Shown: positions 30,050-39,500 of the stretch, in pieces
Layout: the number at the start of each line of letters is the position of its first letter
How positions within the stretch are numbered: position 1 is the first letter of the stretch
Assembly: GCF_013283795.1 (NCBI RefSeq)
Contig: NZ_JABSOD010000012.1
Span: 44,600 to 108,599 of the forward strand
Source of the DNA: Rheinheimera lutimaris
GTDB lineage: Bacteria > Pseudomonadota > Gammaproteobacteria > Enterobacterales > Alteromonadaceae
DNA length: 64,000 nucleotides
Direction of reading: 5' to 3'
The notes under the pieces: model-generated
Seen by the model: only the letters and a program-made list of their open reading frames with translations
The model's database searches: none
Told to the model about the DNA's origin: nothing
Made by a program: the position numbers and the translations under genes

Positions 30050-30979
30050 ATGCAGTTAATTGTTACCGCAATAAGTAAAGCTTACGCCAGCGTGCAGGCA
30101 GTTAAGCAGGTCAGTTTTCAAATCAACAGTGGCGAAATTTTTGCCTTGCTGGGGCCGAACGGCGCCGGTAAATCGTCCATCATCCGTATGCTGGTGGGCA
30201 TGACACAGCCCGACAGCGGCAGCATTATGATCAGTTATCAGGATCAGCATTTTGACCATGTACCGCGGCGCTTTCTCGGCTATCTGCCGGAAGACCGCGG
30301 CCTGTATCCGGATAAAAGTATCGAGAAAAACCTGCTGTATCTGGCACAGCTGCATGGTTTAACGAAAAGCAAAGCGCTGACAGAAATGGACTACTGGCTG
30401 GACGTTTTTGAGCTGACAGAGCGGCGGCACGAAGACTTAAAGCAACTGTCCAAAGGCAACCAGCAAAAAGTACAGTTAATTGCTGCGGTATTGCACCAGC
30501 CGGCATTGGTTATTCTGGATGAGCCGTTTTCCGGCCTCGATCCGATTAATCAGGAAAAAGTGGTGGTATTTTTAAAGCAACTGAAAGCCAAAGGTATGAC
30601 GGTTATTTTAAGCGCTCACCAGATGGCGATGGTCGAAAAGCTGGCCGACCATATGTTGCTGATGGCACAAGGCAGAGTAGTGTTGGCCGGTACCCTGCAG
30701 CATATTCAACAACAAAGCCAACAGCAGCAACGGATGAAAATAGCCACTGCAAGCGCGGTAACCGCTGAGCAGCTGCAACAGCTGCATGGGGTACTGAGTG
30801 TCGAACCGCTGCAGGCGCAACATTTCTTACTTACCCTCGCCGGTGACGTCAGTGTGTCGGATTGCCTGAAACAATTGCTGCAACACGCAGAACTGACGCT
30901 GATTGAAATGCAAACGCCGGACTTACACCAGCTGTATCTGGCTGCTATGGCGAAGCACAAACCGGAGGTGGCGGCATGA
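30050..30979 (+). CDS. ABC transporter ATP-binding protein (NatA/YhaQ-like)
   Basis: A 309-residue ATPase. Walker A GPNGAGKSS (about 35), Q-loop LPEDRGLYPD, signature LSKGNQQKVQ (about 138) and Walker B LVILDEPFSGLDP (about 160) are all present, followed by SAHQMAMVE. The KGNQQK signature and the accessory C-terminal domain place it with the NatA/YhaQ-type exporters. Its last codons overlap the permease start by 4 bases, so the two form one transporter. AGGAAG precedes the ATG at 30050. Substrate unknown (relatives export Na+ or drugs). Confidence 0.93.
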   Translation: MQLIVTAISKAYASVQAVKQVSFQINSGEIFALLGPNGAGKSSIIRMLVGMTQPDSGSIMISYQDQHFDHVPRRFLGYLPEDRGLYPDKSIEKNLLYLAQLHGLTKSKALTEMDYWLDVFELTERRHEDLKQLSKGNQQKVQLIAAVLHQPALVILDEPFSGLDPINQEKVVVFLKQLKAKGMTVILSAHQMAMVEKLADHMLLMAQGRVVLAGTLQHIQQQSQQQQRMKIATASAVTAEQLQQLHGVLSVEPLQAQHFLLTLAGDVSVSDCLKQLLQHAELTLIEMQTPDLHQLYLAAMAKHKPEVAA

Positions 30980-32154
30980 TATCGCGACAGAGTTTAATTG
31001 TAGCTAAATGGGAATTTCTGCGTTTTTTTAAGTGGAAGCAACAGCTGGTGTCGTATTTGCTGATGCTGGGCGTAATGGCCGCTGTGGCATTATGGAGCTT
31101 TTTTACCGACGAAAGCCGGCAACAATATCGTATTGCTGTGCCGGCACAACTGCAGATTGTTAATACAGAGCAATTTCAGTTTCAGCGCCCCGGCATTGGC
31201 TTTGAGGCTCAATTGGCGCAAATGCGCAGTGACAGCTCCTGGCATGCGGTGATCAGTGAAGAGCAGGGCGAACTGGTAGTACATACCCTTACCGGCAAAA
31301 AGTGGCTGGCACAGTTAGAGGCGGTATTGCAGCAACATTACCGCCAGCTGTCGGCAGAGAAAATGGGCCTCAGTGCCACTCAGTTAAGCCAGCTGGAACA
31401 ACCTGTCAGCATCAGTACACGTTATCTGGATCAGAGTTACAAAGGCAAAGATACGCCGGAGAAAATGATTGCGCTGGGTGCGCTTATTTTGTTGTTTGTC
31501 GGTTTAAGTACAGCCTTTGGTCAGGTGCTGGTAAGTATTACCGGCGAGAAACAACAACGGGTTACCGAGCAGCTGTACGCCATAGTAACCCCGCAGCAAT
31601 GGATGGACGGTAAGGTGTTGGGGCATAGCTTCAGCGCACTTAAAGCCATGATCACCTCAGGTTTGGTGATGCTGCTGGCTTTTGCGGTGGTCAGCTTATT
31701 TGCTGAAAAAGCCATTGATTTAAGTTGGCTTAACATCGGCGTAGTGCTGTGGCTGGTGCCGTTTGCGCTGCTGGGCGTGGTATTGTGTGCCAGCTTTATG
31801 GGTGCGATAGCCGCCTCAATAGACGATCCGAACAACAGCGGCAAAAGTGCGGTAATGATGATTACCTGGTTGCCTATGGTGTTTACCTTTATGGTGATCG
31901 ACAGCCCTGCCGGTTGGGGCATGACATTGCTCAGCTTTGTGCCGTTAACATCCTTTGCCGCCATGCCGGTAAAAATGGCGATGGTAACGGTGCCGTGGTG
32001 GCAACCGTTGCTGTCATTACTGCTGCTGTTGGCGACAGTATATTGGATGCGCCGTGTTGCCGGCCGCGTTTTTCTGCGTGGTATGCAAATGTACGGTAAA
32101 GAGCCGTCCTGGGGCGACATAGTGCGCTGGGCTCTGAGCAACAAAACCGAATAA
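30976..32154 (+). CDS. ABC-2 type transporter permease (NatB/YhaP-like)
   Basis: A 392-residue membrane protein. One N-terminal helix (about 22-42) is followed by an extracytoplasmic domain of about 130 residues and a cluster of five or six helices (about 160-375), the layout of NatB-like ABC-2 permeases. It is translationally coupled to the ATPase gene before it. It ends one base before the convergent solute-binding gene. Substrate cannot be read from the sequence. Confidence 0.9.
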   Translation: MISRQSLIVAKWEFLRFFKWKQQLVSYLLMLGVMAAVALWSFFTDESRQQYRIAVPAQLQIVNTEQFQFQRPGIGFEAQLAQMRSDSSWHAVISEEQGELVVHTLTGKKWLAQLEAVLQQHYRQLSAEKMGLSATQLSQLEQPVSISTRYLDQSYKGKDTPEKMIALGALILLFVGLSTAFGQVLVSITGEKQQRVTEQLYAIVTPQQWMDGKVLGHSFSALKAMITSGLVMLLAFAVVSLFAEKAIDLSWLNIGVVLWLVPFALLGVVLCASFMGAIAASIDDPNNSGKSAVMMITWLPMVFTFMVIDSPAGWGMTLLSFVPLTSFAAMPVKMAMVTVPWWQPLLSLLLLLATVYWMRRVAGRVFLRGMQMYGKEPSWGDIVRWALSNKTE

Positions 32155-33336
32155 TCAATCGCGGGTCAGGGCGCGCTCAACGTCAATACCGATGCTGAGT
32201 GCGCCTATATGTTGCCCGCTGTTATCGCTGAGCGGCAGGCTTAGTTTTACCTGAAAGCGCTGGCTTGACTGGTCATATTCTACTACGTCAATAAAATAGT
32301 CATGTTGTTGGTTAAAGATACCGAGAAACGGTGTTTCATCGCCTTGCCAATAGTCGGTGGTTATATCGCTGACAGCGACATTGGCACCACGGTTATCCAT
32401 CAATATTACTTCGGTGATAAGCGGCTGGTTGTTGGCTTGCCAGTTACGCAGGCGTTCGGCAGCGGCAGAGTGCAGTACGGCGTTGCTCAGGTCGTTAGGC
32501 AGCTGTTGTTGCCACAGCGTATCGCGCTGCAGAATATCAGCCAGTGGCAGTTGTAGCCGGTTTTGTTGTTGTACCGCGTTGATCAGCAGGCGGTCGCGGG
32601 CCAGCTCACTGCCGGCGTCCAGCAGCTGCGCCACAATCAGTTGTTGCTCTGTTTCTGCCAGCGCAAAAGGGGCAGAGGCACATAAATGCACGCCGGCGTT
32701 AAATTGCGGCATAAAGTCCGGTTGCTGCTCCAAGCGTGCTGCAGAGAAGTACACCCCCAGCGGCACATATTGTAAAAACGCCTGACGGTAGTGCTCCGGC
32801 TGTAGCTTTAAGCGCTGTATGGCATGGTTAAAATCGTCCAGGTCAGCCAATATAACGTCAATACGGCCTATTGCCAGCAGTTGCACTAACTGGGCAATAT
32901 CACCGACCTCCAGCTCTAATTTGTAATTTTTTGCGTTAAACCAATCAGCCTGATGGCTGCCGAGGATAGCACCGTAACGTATTTTGGTTTGGCTGCGGGG
33001 GCCGGCGTGGCGCTGATGCCAAAACCAATACCAGTTTTCCAGAAACAGCGGTGCCGACAATTGGGCATAATTCTGCATATCATCAGTTGGCATCGCAGTA
33101 AAATAGCCGTCAATGCGGCCCATTTTTACTTCTTGCTTCGCGCGGCGCCATGGCATCGACAGCAGCTGATAAGCTTGTTGCTTCTGCTGCATAATGCATT
33201 GTATTTGTTGGTGGCTGGTACTGTTTGTCGTGGCGGGAATGCTGGTACCAAGCAGCAGCGGTTCCCGGGCGGATGTTTGTAATCCGGATGTTTGCAAAAA
33301 CGTTAAGGCACTACTGAGTATCAGTATCGTAAGCAT
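32155..33336 (-). CDS. Secreted fusion of a solute-binding-like domain and a Cache/PDC-like domain
   Basis: About 393 residues with a signal peptide but no further membrane helix. Residues about 30-250 resemble family 3 solute-binding proteins (YQLLSMPWRRAKQEVKMGRIDGYF, then VQLLAIGRIDVILADLDDF). About 290-393 look like a small PDC/Cache fold (VILMDNRGANVAVSDITTDYW, then VKLSLPLSDNSGQHIGALSI and a final GIDVE). No transporter or signalling module is attached. It could be a periplasmic ligand-binding accessory for a sensor. The start is uncertain: ATG at 33336 (used) or GTG at 33360. Confidence 0.65.
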   Translation of the reverse strand: MLTILILSSALTFLQTSGLQTSAREPLLLGTSIPATTNSTSHQQIQCIMQQKQQAYQLLSMPWRRAKQEVKMGRIDGYFTAMPTDDMQNYAQLSAPLFLENWYWFWHQRHAGPRSQTKIRYGAILGSHQADWFNAKNYKLELEVGDIAQLVQLLAIGRIDVILADLDDFNHAIQRLKLQPEHYRQAFLQYVPLGVYFSAARLEQQPDFMPQFNAGVHLCASAPFALAETEQQLIVAQLLDAGSELARDRLLINAVQQQNRLQLPLADILQRDTLWQQQLPNDLSNAVLHSAAAERLRNWQANNQPLITEVILMDNRGANVAVSDITTDYWQGDETPFLGIFNQQHDYFIDVVEYDQSSQRFQVKLSLPLSDNSGQHIGALSIGIDVERALTRD

Positions 33337-33457
33337 AAAGGGCTGCACCGGATAAAACACCGCTAAAGTATAGCAGCATGGAATATAACTTTGGCTAAAG
33401 CTTGAACTTAGCCATGTCAGCCCAGACTAATAGCACAGTATCTGAATTGAGGTAGTT

Positions 33458-33763
33458 ATGTTTTCATCATTTAAACAGCAAAGTAGTCAGTGGCAACAAC
33501 ATTTTGCCAGACGGCAAAATGCCGGGCCGCTGCAGCGCCTGCTGGCATGGTTAATTCTGGGGCTGATGCTGCTGGCCGGTGCGGCTATTTTGGTGTTTAT
33601 GCTGCTGCTAAGCTGGATTTTAATTCCCATCCTGCTGTTTCGTCACCGCGCCAAAGTTAAAGCCTGGCAACAACGCCAGCAAGCCGGTGCCAGTAGCCAA
33701 CCCGGCACAGAGCAGCCGCGCAGTGTGATTGAAGGCGAAGTGTTGCATAAGCGCGAAGATTAA
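33458..33763 (+). CDS. Small membrane protein of unknown function
   Basis: A 101-residue protein with one long hydrophobic segment (about 27-60, possibly a tight helical hairpin), a basic region (RHRAKVKAWQQRQQ) and a polar tail ending VIEGEVLHKRED. GAGG precedes the ATG. The tail pattern with IEGEV recurs in small unnamed membrane proteins of related bacteria. No function can be inferred. Confidence 0.7.
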   Translation: MFSSFKQQSSQWQQHFARRQNAGPLQRLLAWLILGLMLLAGAAILVFMLLLSWILIPILLFRHRAKVKAWQQRQQAGASSQPGTEQPRSVIEGEVLHKRED

Positions 33764-33785
33764 CCTGATGCAAACTGTCAAGTCT

Positions 33786-33888
33786 GACGAACCGGTTTGC
33801 CCACACCAACACGCCGTAAATATGTCCCTATAGGCTCGATTCAGGCATCCATGCCTTCAACGGTTGGTTTAGGGCAAGCCGGCTCGTC
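33786..33888. repeat. Palindromic intergenic repeat element
   Basis: Outer arms of 16 bases (33786-33801 and 33873-33888) are inverted with 2 mismatches. Inside is a small perfect palindrome, GGCAT-CC-ATGCC. The layout resembles the intergenic repetitive palindromes scattered through Shewanella/Rheinheimera-like genomes. It lies between convergent genes and may also act as a transcript end. Confidence 0.6.
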
Positions 33889-33920
33889 GTCGGGTAGCAA
33901 TGTTATGTTGGTTAGTAATG

Positions 33921-34379
33921 CTATCCACACACCGCCAGTTTGGCCTGAATATAGTCACTGTGGCGGATAAACAGTAAATCAGCAATTTTGCGCAGCATGG
34001 CCTCTTCGTTCGGGTCCAGTACGCCATCGGCATAGGCTTGTTGCCATAAACTGTCCAGCAGCGTCAATCTGGCGTCGTAACTCAGCTGCTTTAACTGAGC
34101 GGTAAACTCATGCAGTGATATAGCCTCTGTTGCCTGCTTTTCCGCCAGCGCTACTACCGCTTTGGCGTCAGCATCTGTTAACGCAAATTCCCTTTTTACA
34201 TACTGCTGTGCCAGCGCTAATTCCGCATCACTGCCGGCAAAATCGGCATGTGCCACCATCAGCATCAGTGATACGCAAGCCAGCTCGGCGTCGTTCAGGC
34301 CATAACGGTTTTGCCCGGCTGCTGCGGGGGCCAAGCCGTCGTTTACTTTATCCAATAGCGTTTTAAATAACTGAAACAT
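33921..34379 (-). CDS. TerB-like tellurite resistance family protein
   Basis: A 152-residue all-helical protein of the TerB fold. Family features are visible in LMLMVAHADFAGSDAELALAQQYV and the mirror-like second half QAYADGVLDPNEEAMLRKIADLL, each with acidic metal-binding residues. The ATG at 34379 has AAGGA at good spacing; the upstream extension is dropped. No other ter genes are near, so it is a stand-alone TerB whose role may be metal or stress sensing rather than tellurite resistance. Confidence 0.85.
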   Translation of the reverse strand: MFQLFKTLLDKVNDGLAPAAAGQNRYGLNDAELACVSLMLMVAHADFAGSDAELALAQQYVKREFALTDADAKAVVALAEKQATEAISLHEFTAQLKQLSYDARLTLLDSLWQQAYADGVLDPNEEAMLRKIADLLFIRHSDYIQAKLAVCG

Positions 34380-34542
34380 TGCAGATCCTTTATTGATTAC
34401 CGCCGTTAGAGGCTGTTGCCGGCACAAAGTTCTGTGGCACAGCGCGGCCAAGGCCTCAGCGCTTGAAAAACGCCCGCCGGCACCGCATTAAGTTCAAATC
34501 ATACTGTTGGCAGCATACTGCGCTTAACGCCTGAGGTGAAGC

Positions 34543-35361
34543 TTGGCTATCTTTATTACCCTGTTACTGGGCGCAGCGATCATCGCGCTGGTGTTGTTTA
34601 TGCCAATCCGGCAACGTTATAAGCGCCGGCAGATCATGGCAAAAGCCTTCCCGGCAGCATGGCGCGACATATTAAAGCGCCGGTTGCCATATTTTCGAGT
34701 ATTACCGGCCGATTTGCAGCTGCAGCTGAAAAAGCATATTCAGGTGTTTGTCGCCGAAAAGCAGTTTATTGGCTGCGATGGTTTAGCGGTAACCGATGAA
34801 ATGCGCGTGACCATAGCCGCTCAGGCGTGTCTGTTACTGCTGAACCGGCCTGATTATTACTACCCGAAACTACAGCAAATTCTGCTGTATCCGGCCGCGT
34901 TTATTGTCAGCGGCAGCCAGGCCGATGCAGCCGGTGTGATGCACGAGCAGCGCCGGGTGCTGTCGGGTGAGTCGTGGGGCCTTGGTAAGGTTATTTTAAG
35001 CTGGGCCGATACGCTGGACGGCGCGGCTAACCCTGCTGATGGCCGCAATGTGGTGATCCATGAGTTTGCGCATCAGTTGGATCAGGAAAAAGGCATTGCC
35101 AACGGCGCACCGTTGCTGGAACGCAGCAGCGACTATCAACAGTGGTCCGGCATAATGGCAGAGGAATTCCGCCGTTTGCAGCTGCAGGCGCAAAGTGGCC
35201 AAAGCAGTTTGTTTGATCACTACGGCGCCACTAACCCGGCCGAGTTTTTTGCTGTTGTCAGCGAAGTGTTTTTTGAGCAACCACAGCCACTCGCCAATTT
35301 GCACCCGCAACTGTATCAGCAGCTCAGCCGTTTTTACCGGCTGAACCCGCTAAGCTGGTAA
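34543..35361 (+). CDS. mtfA: Zinc peptidase MtfA (M90 family)
   Basis: A 272-residue protein with an N-terminal membrane helix (2-20) and a zinc peptidase domain. The metal site VVIHEFAHQLD (HEFAH about 172-176) and the downstream acidic stretch NPAEFFAVVSEVFFE match MtfA, which in E. coli binds the repressor Mlc and so affects glucose PTS genes. The start appears to be a TTG at 34543 preceded by GAGGTG; the next ATG would remove the membrane helix, which many homologues have. Confidence 0.88.
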   Translation: MAIFITLLLGAAIIALVLFMPIRQRYKRRQIMAKAFPAAWRDILKRRLPYFRVLPADLQLQLKKHIQVFVAEKQFIGCDGLAVTDEMRVTIAAQACLLLLNRPDYYYPKLQQILLYPAAFIVSGSQADAAGVMHEQRRVLSGESWGLGKVILSWADTLDGAANPADGRNVVIHEFAHQLDQEKGIANGAPLLERSSDYQQWSGIMAEEFRRLQLQAQSGQSSLFDHYGATNPAEFFAVVSEVFFEQPQPLANLHPQLYQQLSRFYRLNPLSW

Positions 35362-35416
35362 CAACGCAGAAAAAAGTGATCTGAAGCCGGCTTTGCGCCA
35401 TACTCTGTAGCTTAAC

Positions 35417-35429
35417 AAGAACAGTTCTT
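35417..35429. promoter_or_regulatory. Candidate operator upstream of the first RND operon
   Basis: A perfect 13-base palindrome, AAGAAC-A-GTTCTT, ends 19 bases before the adaptor ATG. The spacing would suit a repressor site. No regulator gene is adjacent, so the binding protein is unknown. Confidence 0.35.
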
Positions 35430-35448
35430 ATTTAGTTAGGGAAAGGTT

Positions 35449-36531
35449 ATGCGTTGGCGGATAGCAACAGCGTTAGCATGCAGTATGGTCGCCATGGTGT
35501 TGCAGGCACAGGAAGCCGCACCGGTAAGAGTCAGCCTGCCGGAAGAGAAAGGCCTGTCGCAACAACTGCGGCTAAGCGGCAGTTTAACTGCGCAGCAGGA
35601 CGCCGGCTTATCCAGCCGCACCGCCGGCTTAGTGTCAGCGCTGCTGGTTGATGCCGGCAGCACGGTAAGCAAAGGCCAACCGCTACTGCAACTTGACACG
35701 GCGCTGGCGCAGCACGAGTTAGCCCAGCGTAAGGCGGCCCTGAGCGCGGCTCAGGTGCTGCAAAATGAACAACAGCGGCTGGTGGGTGAAGCCGAACAAC
35801 TTATTCAACAGCAACTATTTCCGCCAACGGAGCTGGCGCTGCGCCGTGCGGCACTGGCCCAAGCTGAAGCGGCAGTGCAACAGGCGCAGGCCGCCATGCA
35901 ACAGCAGCAGGAAGTACTGCAGCGCCATACCCTTACCGCACCTTTTGCCGGCGTCATTGCCAGGCGCTATACCGATGTCGGCGAGTGGATCGCATTGGGT
36001 ACCCCGGTATTGCAACTGGTTAGTTTAAGCCCGCTGCTGCTGGATGTGCAGGTGCCGCAGGAGTATTTTACCGCGCTGGCAACCCTGCGCCGTATAGAGG
36101 TGCAGTCTGACTTGCTGCCGGGGGCCAGGCTCAGCGCCAACTTACTGGCCACGGTACCGGTGGGTGACGCCGGGGCCCGCAGTTTTCTGGCCAGGCTGGC
36201 CATTGCCGACAGCGACATAACACTGCTGCCGGGCACCTCTGCCAGCGCAACCCTGTACTTTGAACGGGACGATGCCACGGCGCTGGTAGTACCGCCGGAC
36301 GCACTGCTGCGCCACCCGGATGGTAATTTCAGCGTGTTTACCGTGCAGGATAATATCGCCAGGCGGCACAATGTTACGCCAGGCCGCAGTAATGAACAGG
36401 GCGTAGAAATTTTATCCGGCTTACCGAAACAGCAACCGGTAGTGGTGCGCGGCAATGAAATTTTGCGCGACGGCCAGCCGGTGCGGGTGCTGACGGACAA
36501 CAGCGGCGCCGCGCGCGGCAATAAGGAGTAA
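35449..36531 (+). CDS. RND efflux periplasmic adaptor subunit
   Basis: A 360-residue membrane fusion protein with a signal peptide (1-20) and no lipobox cysteine. Lipoyl half-motifs flank an alpha-hairpin: GLVSALLVDAGSTVSKGQPL, then the coiled coil (about 90-150), then LTAPFAGVIARRYTDVGEWI. A beta-barrel and a membrane-proximal domain (VVPPDALLRHPDGNFSVF) follow. It bridges the inner-membrane pump to an outer-membrane channel. The permease starts 3 bases after its stop. No channel gene is adjacent. Confidence 0.93.
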   Translation: MRWRIATALACSMVAMVLQAQEAAPVRVSLPEEKGLSQQLRLSGSLTAQQDAGLSSRTAGLVSALLVDAGSTVSKGQPLLQLDTALAQHELAQRKAALSAAQVLQNEQQRLVGEAEQLIQQQLFPPTELALRRAALAQAEAAVQQAQAAMQQQQEVLQRHTLTAPFAGVIARRYTDVGEWIALGTPVLQLVSLSPLLLDVQVPQEYFTALATLRRIEVQSDLLPGARLSANLLATVPVGDAGARSFLARLAIADSDITLLPGTSASATLYFERDDATALVVPPDALLRHPDGNFSVFTVQDNIARRHNVTPGRSNEQGVEILSGLPKQQPVVVRGNEILRDGQPVRVLTDNSGAARGNKE

Positions 36532-36534
36532 GCC

Positions 36535-39500
36535 ATGCTGGAAGCCGGCATTCGCCGCGGTACCATTCTTACCGTCACGGTACTGATTATTTGCGTGCTG
36601 GGCATAGTGGCGGCGCTGCGCATTCCGGTGCAGATGATCCCCGATTTGGAAGTGCGCACTATCAGCGTGGTAACCGGCTGGCCGGGCGCGACGCCGCAAG
36701 ATGTGGAAAAAGAAATTCTGATAGAGCAGGAGCGCTACCTGCGCACCTTACCGAATTTAAAACGTATGGTGTCGCGCGCCGGTACCGGTTCGGCAGAAAT
36801 AGAACTGGAATTTCCGTTTGGTGTCGATGTCACCGAAGCGCTGATCCGCGTTAGCAATGCCTTAAGCCAGGTGCCGGCTTATCCGGAAAATGTCGACCAG
36901 CCGCGGTTGTTCAGCAGCTCGTTCTCTAACAACGCTTTTATGTATTTTCGCCTGATGCCCTTGCCAGGCAACCCGCTGCAGCTGGATATGGATATGCTGC
37001 GCGATTACGCCGAAGACTATGTGCGACCGCGAATGGAGCGGGTACAGGGCGTGTCGGAAGTGGGTGTTAGCGGCGGCGCCGAGCGACAAATTCAAATCTT
37101 GATTGACCCGGCAAAATTAGCCCAGCGTGGCATCAGCCTTACCGATGTGCGCGATGCTATCCGCGCCCGTAACCGTGACAGTTCGGCCGGCGATATCGAC
37201 AGCGGCAAACGGCGCTATTTACTCAGAATGGTTGGCCGCTTTGATCGCATCGACGAGCTGGAAAACCTGATCCTGACGCAGCAGGGCGATAACCAGGTGC
37301 GGCTGAAAGATGTCGCCACTTTGGTGCTGGACCATTTTGAAGTACGCGAGCTGGCGTTTGCCGATGGCGAGCGCACCCTGAGCTTGTCGGTGCGGCGTGA
37401 ACCGGGCTCCAATGTCATCGACATTAAACAGCAGATGCTGCAGGTGGTGGCACAGGTCAATCAGGATATGTTGGCCGGCAATGGCCTGCAGCTGACCTTG
37501 ATCAGTGACGATGTGCGCTACGTCGAGGACTCTATCGCCAATGTCTGGACCAATCTGGCGCTGGGGGCTGCGTTGGCCACCCTGGTGATGTATTTGTTTT
37601 TACGCTCCGGCCGCGCCACCCTGGTGGGGGTTATCGGCGTGCCGGTTTGTACCATAGCGGCGTTTTTGGGCTTGCTGGCATTTGGCCGTACCATTAACGT
37701 TATCTCGCTGGCCGGCATTGCCTTTGCCATCGGTATGACAGTAGACAACACCATAGTGGTGCTGGAAAGCATCGAGCAGGCGCGCCGTCGCGGCCTGGAC
37801 CGCATAGAAGGCGCTATTGCCGGTGTACGTGATGTCTGGCCGGCGGTATTGGCGTCTACCTTAACCACGGTATTGGTGTTTATGCCGGTATTGTTTGTTG
37901 AGCAGGAAGCCGGCCAATTGTACTCCGATATTGCTATTGCCATCGCTGCCGCCATTATCGCGTCAATGCTGGTGGCGGTATTTGTAGTGCCGGCCGCCAT
38001 AGCTAAACTGGGCTTTGGCTCCGGCGCCGTTATGCACAAGAACAGCCAAAATCCGGCGCCCGGCGGGATATTGCGCCTGGTGCAGGCTATTATCAGTAAC
38101 AGCAGTACGCGGCGGGCAACCCTGGTTATTACTGTATTGGCTACCTTAGGCGCCGGCTGGTATCTGCTGCCACCGGCTGAATATTTACCCGAAGGCGAAG
38201 AGCCCAAGGCGTTTTCCTCGATGATAGCGCCGCCCGGTTACAACCTGTCGGAAATGGCCGGCATCGCTGAAGAAATCAAAGCCTATTTAACTGCACAGGT
38301 CGCTGCTGACCCGGCCTTGTTTGACCGTGGCGAAACGGCAATGCCATCGCTGAAGTATTATTCGCTCAGCGTGTCGGTGGGGCGTATCCGTGTGTTAAGT
38401 GAGCCCACGCGGCCACAGGACATTGGCGCTATGATGGACGCGATAACGCAGCTGTTTCGCGGTTATCCCGGCATGCGGGCGTTTTCGTCGCGCGGCTCTA
38501 TTATCAGCAGCAATGATGGTGGTACCCGCGCGGTGGCACTGGATATTTCCGGGCCCGATTTAGCCAACCTGTATGCCACTGCTGACGCTGCCTATGTGGC
38601 AGCAGGCCAACTGTTTGATAATCCGCAGTTAAATTCGGCGCCGGCGTCGTTGTCGCTGGATCAGCCGTTGGTTGAGATCCGCCCGCGCTGGCAACGCCTG
38701 GCCGAGCTTAATTTCAGCGCGGCTGATTTTGGCTTTGCCGTATCGGCACTCAGCGACGGCGCCTTTGTCGATGAGTTTTTTATCGCCGACGACAAGGTAG
38801 ATATTTTTCTGTTCAGCAACGCCGGTGCACAGCAAAGCCTGGCCGGACTGGCACAAACGCCGGTATTAACCCCCGGCGGGGCGGTGCTGCCGCTTAACAG
38901 TCTGGCAGAGCTGGTTGAAGTGGCCGACAGCGACACCCTGCGCCGCGTCGACGGCCGTCGTACCGTTACGCTGTATATTATTCCGCCGCGCTCGGTGGCA
39001 CTGGAAACTGCCGTGGCCATAGTGCAGCAGCAACTGGTACCACAGTTGCAGCGCGATGGCGCAGTAGCCGGCGATGTTACGCTGGATATTACCGGAGCCT
39101 CGGATCAACTGGACGAAACCAAAGCCGCGCTGGGCGGTAACTTTGCTATCGCCATCGTATTAATTTACCTGTTGCTGGTGGCCATTTTCAGCCACTGGGG
39201 CTATCCGCTGTTTATTCTGGCCACGGTGCCGCTGGGGCTGGCCGGCGCTTTGGTTGGCCTGGCCACGGTAAACGGCATCAGCAGTGCATTGGGGCTGATT
39301 GGCCTGGGGGGCTTTCACCAGCCGTTTGATATGATCACCATGCTGGGCTTTTTAATTTTGCTCGGTACTGTGGTGAATAACCCGATATTAATTGTCGACC
39401 AAAGCCGGCGTAATCTGCACGGCGGCCAGTTGGCGGTAACCGACGCGGTAATGCAGGCGGTCTCTACCAGGTTACGGCCGGTTTTAATGTCGACCAGCAC

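Noticed and set aside
33921..35361. TerB and MtfA as a tellurite-resistance cluster together with tpm
   Set aside because: No terC, terD or terE genes are present, and tpm lies 8 kb away in another transcript. A functional cluster is not supported.
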